Position numbers and translations under genes: made by a program. The notes under the pieces are model-generated. The model had not been told where the DNA came from. It ran no database searches and saw only the letters and a list, made by a program, of their open reading frames with translations. Shown here piece after piece: positions 7,007-10,819 of a stretch of DNA of 10,819 nt (the stretch's first letter is position 1; the number at the start of each line of letters is the position of its first letter). Source of the DNA: an uncultured Eubacteriales bacterium (GTDB taxonomy: Bacteria > Bacillota > Clostridia > Peptostreptococcales > Anaerovoracaceae); assembly GCA_910585135.1 (NCBI GenBank), contig CAJUEB010000073.1, forward strand, positions 1 through 10,819. The letters are read 5' to 3'.

Positions 7007-8479
7007 CTATTTAATGCCTGCGATATTCTTAGCAAGCGCTTTCTTGCCTTCCAGGTTGCCCTGTCTTGCGATCATGATTCTCTGAGCCTGCGGAGAACCT
7101 GCGCCGTGCAGGGATTCTGTCCTGTATCCAACTGCGGAAGAGCCTAAGCACATATTTTCGATAAATCGCAGAATTCGCATTCTTTCTTCCGTCGTGCAGG
7201 AAGGAGCAGCAGCAAAGTACTTGTTGCAGATTTCGCCCACGGTTTCACCGTTCCTGCCAACCTTCAGATCTGAATTGAAGTCGGATTCTGCCGGCATCGT
7301 TACCATGAGTCCGCCTGCGATATCTTCAGCCAGCCTTGTAATATCATAAGGGAATCTCGTTACGTTCTGCTTACATACGTTTGCCAGCAGCAGGTCGATC
7401 TGGTAGTTTCCAGCTTCCGTTTCCTGTCCTTCGGCCGAACATGCGATACCGCAGCAATACAGCGTTTCATTCAGGTGAATCATTTCGATCAGCTTATCCT
7501 TAATATGGGAAGCCTTCTGTGCGCCGTTGTATTCAGCAGCCAGCGCAGCAGCACCAATCAGAACGTCGCCTACGCCAACCTTGCAGCCGCCGTATGACTG
7601 TCTGTGATATCCTGCGAAACGTTCTACCATCATGTTAGCGAAATCATATTCTCCAGCCATGAATACATATTCGTTCGGAATGAATACATTGTCGAATACA
7701 ACGAGTGCTTCCTGTCCGCCGAATTTAGCATTACCCAGGTCAACGTCAGCGCCGTCTTCCAGCTTTCTGGTGTCGCAGGACTGTCTGCCGTAAATCATGT
7801 AAATGCCTTCTGCGTCTGTCGGCGTTGCGAACGATACTGCATAATCTGCATCAGCTTCTCTCATTGCCTGCGTCGGCATGATGATGTGCCAATGGGAATT
7901 GATCGTACCAGTCTGATGCGCTTTCGCACCTCTTACCACGATACCGTCTTCTCTTCTTTCAACGATATGCATGAATAAATCAGCATCTCTCTGAGCGCTT
8001 GGTGCAAGACCTCTGTCGCCCTTAGGGTCAGTCATCGCACCGTCTACAACGTAATCCTTTTCCTGAACCATCTTCAAGAAGTTCTTGAAGTTTTCATGAT
8101 ATTTTGTTCCGTGCTTTTTATCCATTTCATATGTAGTTGAGAATACAGCATTGAATGCATCCATACCTACGCATCTCTGGAAGCAGGAAGCCGTTTTCTG
8201 TCCCAGAAGACGAAGCATCTTAACCTTCTTGATCAGGTCTTCGCTGCTCTGGTGAAGATGCGTGAATCGGTTGATCGTCTCGCCAGTCAGGCTCGATTTC
8301 GCCGTCATCAGATCCGCATATTCAGGATCGCTTGCCAATTCATATGTCATGCCGACACAGTCAATGGAAGGTCTGATAATCGGATGATCCACCCAGTTTT
8401 CAACCTGTTCACCAAACATATACACTCTGGTCTTCATTTTTCTCAGGCTTTCAATATACTGCTCTTTTGTCATTAACAT
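7007..8479 (-). CDS. abfD: 4-hydroxybutyryl-CoA dehydratase / vinylacetyl-CoA delta-isomerase
   Basis: A [4Fe-4S] cluster- and FAD-containing radical-type dehydratase that converts 4-hydroxybutyryl-CoA to crotonyl-CoA, the chemically hard step of the pathway. The 490 residues equal the length of C. aminobutyricum AbfD and match it throughout from memory. The cluster ligands known for that enzyme fall at identical positions: Cys99 and Cys103 in TASCFQRCVGMDAF, and His292 and Cys299 in YHRQSYGGCK. Thr190, Glu257, Tyr296, Lys300 and Glu455 of the active site or flavin site are also present, so the enzyme should be functional. AAGGAG about 10 bases before the ATG at 8479 favours that start over the ATG two codons later. 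It follows the NifU-like gene by 66 bases and is followed by a run of hairpins. Confidence 0.98.
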   Translation of the reverse strand: MLMTKEQYIESLRKMKTRVYMFGEQVENWVDHPIIRPSIDCVGMTYELASDPEYADLMTAKSSLTGETINRFTHLHQSSEDLIKKVKMLRLLGQKTASCFQRCVGMDAFNAVFSTTYEMDKKHGTKYHENFKNFLKMVQEKDYVVDGAMTDPKGDRGLAPSAQRDADLFMHIVERREDGIVVRGAKAHQTGTINSHWHIIMPTQAMREADADYAVSFATPTDAEGIYMIYGRQSCDTRKLEDGADVDLGNAKFGGQEALVVFDNVFIPNEYVFMAGEYDFANMMVERFAGYHRQSYGGCKVGVGDVLIGAAALAAEYNGAQKASHIKDKLIEMIHLNETLYCCGIACSAEGQETEAGNYQIDLLLANVCKQNVTRFPYDITRLAEDIAGGLMVTMPAESDFNSDLKVGRNGETVGEICNKYFAAAPSCTTEERMRILRFIENMCLGSSAVGYRTESLHGAGSPQAQRIMIARQGNLEGKKALAKNIAGIK

Positions 8480-8545
8480 ATTAAAATCACTCCTTTTATT
8501 ATTTGAATTTCTTATAACGCTTGATTGCGCATAAAAAATTACCCA

Positions 8546-8824
8546 CTAATGCTCTTTGTTCAAAATTTTTCTGGCCATGTCCAGCAAATCTTCACTGACC
8601 GATGTATCCAGCACTACATCCTCAAGTCCTTCGACATTCCCCATCACGGTCTCCTTCACCACATCCTCTATGGTCATCTGTGCCGATGGACAAGAAGCAC
8701 ATGCGCCTGTCAGTCTCACAAATGCGACACCGTCCTCCAGCTTGGTCAAAACTGCGCCGCCATAATGAGCCGCCAATACCGGATCAACTTTCTCTTTTAA
8801 AACTTTTTTGATTTGCTCTTCCAT
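8546..8824 (-). CDS. NifU C-terminal domain protein (Fe-S cluster scaffold)
   Basis: A 92-residue stand-alone NifU C-terminal (PF01106-type) domain. The hallmark GACASCPSAQMTIEDVVKE lies at 40-58, with the cluster-binding pair Cys42 and Cys45. Such proteins carry a [4Fe-4S] cluster between two subunits and pass it to target enzymes. The start is set at 8824 because GAGGG (8831-8835) lies six bases upstream; the in-frame ATG at 8830 would abut that site directly. It is the first gene behind the promoter at 8857-8885, with a leader of only about 25 bases, and abfD comes next. This position makes AbfD its likely client, although a general role in Fe-S supply cannot be excluded. Confidence 0.92.
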   Translation of the reverse strand: MEEQIKKVLKEKVDPVLAAHYGGAVLTKLEDGVAFVRLTGACASCPSAQMTIEDVVKETVMGNVEGLEDVVLDTSVSEDLLDMARKILNKEH

Positions 8825-8856
8825 AACCATCCCTCATTATTTTTCTGAACAAGGCT

Positions 8857-8885
8857 ATTATATATCTTGCGTTTCGGTTTTTCAA
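8857..8885 (-). promoter_or_regulatory. Sigma-A promoter of the nifU-like/abfD/abfT/4hbD unit
   Basis: On the - strand TTGAAA (8885-8880) and TATAAT (8862-8857) are separated by exactly 17 bases. Transcription should start near 8850, about 25 bases before the ATG at 8824. This is the only near-consensus promoter seen for the whole leftward unit. Confidence 0.85.
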
Positions 8886-8896
8886 GGGTTTATAAT
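8867..8896 (+). promoter_or_regulatory. Promoter of the thiamine pyrophosphokinase gene, overlapping the abf promoter
   Basis: On the + strand TTGCGT (8867-8872) and TATAAT (8891-8896) are separated by 18 bases. The -35 box lies inside the spacer of the leftward promoter, so the two cannot be fully occupied at once. The -10 box is perfect and the -35 box is moderate. Confidence 0.6.
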
Positions 8897-8931
8897 AATC
8901 TTGCATAAGAAATTAAAGGAAAAAACAAAAA

Positions 8932-9564
8932 ATGAAAAAAGCGATAATTATAACGTCATATTTTGAAAATTTTCTGAACATAAAAGAATACATCCGCCCC
9001 GGCGATTATGTGATTTGCACGGATGGTGGCTACGATATCGCCCAGCGTCAAAACATCGAGCCTGACCTTTTGATGGGCGATTTCGACTCTATCGCATTGC
9101 ATCCGCCAAAACACTTGAAAATTAAACGTTTTCAGCCTGAAAAAGACTTTACGGATCTGGATCTGGCACTAAAAACAGCAGTGGAAATGAAGTGTTCTGA
9201 AGCAGAGATTTTTGGCGGTATCGGCGGACGTTTGGATCACACCGTCGCAAATTTGCAACTTTTGTCTCACTATAGCGATTCATTCGACAGGCTCGTCATG
9301 CTTGACGCCAAAAATAAGTGTTTTGTATTAAATGAGAGACAGAAACACGGCCTTGTCATCCCGGCTGAAAAGGACTGCTACCTTTCCCTGTTTTCTCTTT
9401 CTGAGGCATGTCTCGGCGTAACGATCCAAGGCGTCAAATACCCTTTGCAGGATCACACCCTGACGAGGGATTTTCCCTTGGGCGTCAGCAATGAGTTCAA
9501 CGAAAAAAACGCCGTCCTTTCCATAAAGAGCGGCGTCCTTCTCGTCGTGATTTCAAAAGAATAA
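8932..9564 (+). CDS. thiN: Thiamine pyrophosphokinase
   Basis: Transfers pyrophosphate from ATP to thiamine to make thiamine pyrophosphate. The 210 residues match the usual size of the bacterial single-domain enzyme. Motifs in order are CTDGGYDIA (29-37), the acidic metal/ATP site LMGDFDS (47-53), KDFTDLDLAL (71-80), the glycine-rich FGGIGGRLDHTVANLQLL (94-111) and the C-terminal LGVSNEF in the thiamine-binding half. All key acidic residues are present. AAGGA lies about 11 bases before the ATG. The gene is divergent from the abf unit and convergent with thiT; no TPP riboswitch precedes it, unlike thiT. Together the two genes form a salvage route, with ThiT importing thiamine and this enzyme activating it. 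No strong terminator was found in the 63 bases after the stop. Confidence 0.95.
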   Translation: MKKAIIITSYFENFLNIKEYIRPGDYVICTDGGYDIAQRQNIEPDLLMGDFDSIALHPPKHLKIKRFQPEKDFTDLDLALKTAVEMKCSEAEIFGGIGGRLDHTVANLQLLSHYSDSFDRLVMLDAKNKCFVLNERQKHGLVIPAEKDCYLSLFSLSEACLGVTIQGVKYPLQDHTLTRDFPLGVSNEFNEKNAVLSIKSGVLLVVISKE

Positions 9565-9627
9565 ATCAGTGCTTTGCACAAAATGCATCTTACTTGCAGC
9601 AAATCTCCTTTTGCGAATTTTACAAAC

Positions 9628-10284
9628 TTATTCCGCTGCACGTTCCGGCTTTGCAGCGGTCACCTGCCGTTTTAAGCGTTCAAACAGATTCTTTACCTGC
9701 GGGATGCACAGCAGAACCACCGTAATCGCGCCTTCTACTGCCAGATAAGTCAAATTGTACCACAGCGACCACGTCAGTGCGCTGAAGCCTTCCGGTGCAT
9801 AAGAGCCGAAGAAAATCACGCCCGAAAGCACGGCGCAGATATAGCGGCAGATCACACCGAATATGTACCCTTTTATCAAACCGTTTTTCTGGGCTGCGAA
9901 TATGCCGCCAAAAGCCAGCGCACCGAACGCCAGCGGGTAATCCAGCAGCATCTGAACCGGATGAATGACATACGGGTTGAAGATTAAATCGATCAAACCC
10001 ACGCACATTCCCGCCATAAGGCCACGCCTTACACCGAAGAAATATGCACAAAGCACGATCGGCACCATGGAAAACGCAGTGATGCTTCCGCCCTGCGGCA
10101 TCCGGAAGATCACCAATTGGTTGAGAATGATCGAAAGCGCCACCAAAACGGCCGATATCGCGACCGCCTTCGTATCCATCGGTTTTCCCTTTCCCGAATA
10201 TAAAATCACGCCAAACAGGACGATGATCACTACAACGACGGTGACTTGACCAACGACCGAATCAAAAAAAGCCTGTAAATCCAT
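9628..10284 (-). CDS. thiT: ECF transporter thiamine-binding S component ThiT
   Basis: A membrane substrate-binding subunit that captures thiamine and works with an energizing EcfA-EcfA'-EcfT module that is not in this window. The start is set at 10284 (218 residues, MDLQAFF...) because AGGAGG (10292-10297) lies seven bases upstream; an in-frame ATG at 10326 would sit within the regulatory leader. Six or more hydrophobic spans cover residues 11-29, 40-60, 72-85, 88-104, 117-130, 138-158 and 172-194. Family signatures are present: GGSITAFSMVPI (65-76), PYVIHPVQMLLDYPLAF (104-120), CRY (146-148), SGVIFFGSYAPEG (154-166) and WYNLTYLAVEG (175-185). The first span is an extra N-terminal helix compared with minimal ThiT proteins. 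Regulation by the upstream TPP riboswitch confirms the substrate. Confidence 0.95.
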   Translation of the reverse strand: MDLQAFFDSVVGQVTVVVVIIVLFGVILYSGKGKPMDTKAVAISAVLVALSIILNQLVIFRMPQGGSITAFSMVPIVLCAYFFGVRRGLMAGMCVGLIDLIFNPYVIHPVQMLLDYPLAFGALAFGGIFAAQKNGLIKGYIFGVICRYICAVLSGVIFFGSYAPEGFSALTWSLWYNLTYLAVEGAITVVLLCIPQVKNLFERLKRQVTAAKPERAAE

Positions 10285-10291
10285 AAAAAAA

Positions 10292-10310
10292 CCTCCTTCA
10301 AAATAGGAGG
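10292..10310 (-). promoter_or_regulatory. Helix sequestering the thiT ribosome binding site (expression platform)
   Basis: On the - strand CCTCCT (10310-10305) pairs perfectly with the Shine-Dalgarno AGGAGG (10297-10292) around a seven-base loop, and seven Us follow directly before the ATG. The helix would block ribosome access, and with its U-run could also act as a weak terminator. It lies about 55 bases after the TPP aptamer, so it is the likely output of the riboswitch. Confidence 0.7.
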
Positions 10311-10364
10311 GGAACTGTGTTTTCAAAAGAGCTTCCCATAATCGGAAATCGTCTTTTCATCATT

Positions 10365-10447
10365 GCTTCCCTACGCCGGTATTATCCGGGTCAGGTTGTG
10401 AGGGTTACACCGCACGGCGGTGAATCTCAGCAAAAGCTCCCCTAGCT
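10365..10447 (-). promoter_or_regulatory. TPP riboswitch (THI element) controlling thiT
   Basis: On the - strand the conserved parts appear in order: GGGGAGC (10442-10436), GCTGAGA (about 10432-10426), a variable hairpin CACCGC/GCGGTG, ACCC, ACAACCTGACCCGGATAAT and the closing CCGGCGTAGGGAAGC ending at 10365. The short P1 stem pairs GCT with AGC. This matches the bacterial THI element closely, with the binding bases CTGAGA and GGATAAT intact. TPP binding should turn thiT off. Confidence 0.97.
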
Positions 10448-10467
10448 GTAAATTAAATTAATTAAAT

Positions 10468-10488
10468 TGTTACGTAACAGTAATTATA
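10468..10488 (-). promoter_or_regulatory. -10 box of thiT with a palindrome at the transcription start
   Basis: TATAAT on the - strand (10488-10483) lies about 36 bases before the riboswitch. No convincing -35 hexamer sits 16-18 bases upstream, where the sequence is GC-rich. Immediately downstream is a perfect 12-bp palindrome, TGTTACGTAACA (10468-10479), which covers the expected start site. A 9-bp tandem (AATTAAATT twice, 10451-10468) follows. Confidence 0.55.
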
Positions 10489-10522
10489 CTACACCGTCCC
10501 GGCGGCAAATGCAAGCAAAAAA

Positions 10523-10633
10523 TCAGTCCTTCGCCCAGCCGAAAGTGCGCTTGACGGCCTTATGCCAGCCTGCCAGCAGCGTTTTCCTTGCCATATCGTC
10601 CATATTCGGTTCAAAGATGCAGCCGGCCTGCCA
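10523..10633 (-). pseudogene. glpK: C-terminal remnant of glycerol kinase
   Basis: The frame ending at the TGA at 10525-10523 reads, toward its end, FEPNMDD, ARKTLLAGWHKAVKRTFGW and AKD. This is the closing segment of FGGY-family glycerol kinases: FEPxM followed by a YxGWxKAVxRxxxW helix. A Trp six residues before FEP (codon 10633-10631) also fits the family, so glpK homology may begin there. Upstream of that the frame no longer looks like glycerol kinase and reaches a stop at 10687. More than 450 residues of the enzyme are missing, so it cannot phosphorylate glycerol. The remnant abuts a proB fragment in another frame. Confidence 0.75.
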
Positions 10634-10706
10634 AATATGTGACAGTCGACGTCCCAACTTTAATAACAATTCTCTTCTTATCTTTCAGTGCTTTCCTGAT
10701 TTCCAT
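10611..10706 (-). pseudogene. proB: N-terminal remnant of glutamate 5-kinase
   Basis: An ATG at 10706, with AAAGGAG about nine bases upstream, opens a 31-codon frame reading MEIRKALKDKKRIVIKVGTS followed by TVTYLAGRLHL and then TGA. The KRIVIKVGTSTxT stretch is the phosphate-binding start of the amino acid kinase fold as found in clostridial ProB, and GRLHL also fits the next ProB segment. About 230 or more residues are missing. The stop arises because the sequence passes into glycerol kinase DNA read in another frame; the joint lies between about 10611 and 10640. Confidence 0.75.
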
Positions 10707-10734
10707 GGTTTTTGTCTCCTTTGCTTTTTTCATC

Positions 10735-10771
10735 AAAAAAGGAATAAAAGCATATGTTTTGCTTTTATTCC
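10735..10771 (-). terminator. Rho-independent terminator or attenuator before the proB remnant
   Basis: A perfect 11-bp stem on the - strand, GGAATAAAAGC (10771-10761) with GCTTTTATTCC (10751-10741), has a nine-base loop and is followed by six Ts (10740-10735). It ends a transcript entering from beyond the right edge, or attenuates proB, whose ATG is about 30 bases further on. Bases 10772-10819 hold no recognisable gene. Confidence 0.8.
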
Positions 10772-10819
10772 CCGATATTTCAAACATACCCTTTCCGTAA
10801 ACCCTGTATTAATTTTTAT

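Noticed and set aside
10588..10800. 70-codon hydrophobic open frame on the + strand
   Set aside because: It is antisense to both the glpK and proB remnants and crosses their joint. The hydrophobic look comes from the complement of Lys/Glu-rich coding sequence.
10772..10819. Possible T-box or other leader element before proB
   Set aside because: The visible 48 bases lack the T-box signature sequence, and too little of the region is in the window to support any riboregulator.

Overview
The window looks like chromosomal DNA of an anaerobic, low-to-moderate-GC Firmicute of the class Clostridia. The evidence is three enzymes of 4-hydroxybutyrate fermentation that resemble the Clostridium aminobutyricum and C. 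kluyveri proteins from end to end, strong AGGAGG-type ribosome binding sites, a DUF975 membrane protein and a clostridial-type cysteine-rich small domain protein. A relative of C. aminobutyricum is my best guess from remembered family sequences; no search was run.

Left part (1-1775, + strand): the 3' portion of a membrane protein gene. Its C-terminal tail of nearly 490 residues is low-complexity and presumably disordered, and it contains a 3 x 14-residue repeat. A clear rho-independent terminator follows. Positions 1776-2390 are an AT-rich, gene-free convergent region with a 46-bp tandem duplication and a cluster of AGAGAA/TTCTCT motifs.

Central part (2391-8885, - strand): one apparent transcription unit read right to left. 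It starts from a near-consensus sigma-A promoter at 8857-8885 and ends at a terminator at 2391-2427. The order is a NifU C-terminal-type Fe-S scaffold, 4-hydroxybutyryl-CoA dehydratase (abfD), two hairpins, an 86-residue cysteine-rich protein, 4-hydroxybutyrate CoA-transferase (abfT), a leader with three direct repeats, 4-hydroxybutyrate dehydrogenase (4hbD), a DUF975 membrane protein and a cysteine-rich small domain protein. The three enzymes act in sequence: succinate semialdehyde to 4-hydroxybutyrate, to 4-hydroxybutyryl-CoA, to crotonyl-CoA. The route belongs to GABA or succinate fermentation towards butyrate/acetate. The small cysteine proteins may support maturation or function of the oxygen-sensitive [4Fe-4S]/FAD dehydratase; this is inference.

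Right part (8867-10488): a thiamine salvage pair. Thiamine pyrophosphokinase (+) is transcribed divergently from the abf unit, from a promoter that overlaps the abf promoter. Convergent to it is the ECF thiamine transporter component ThiT (-), preceded by a textbook TPP riboswitch. A short helix that would hide the thiT ribosome binding site and is followed directly by seven Us forms the probable expression platform.

Right edge (10523-10819): a break in gene order. The first 31 codons of a glutamate 5-kinase gene (proB), with its own ribosome binding site, run directly into the last ~37 codons of a glycerol kinase gene (glpK) in a different frame. Both are broken. This is either a real deletion/recombination scar or an assembly chimera.
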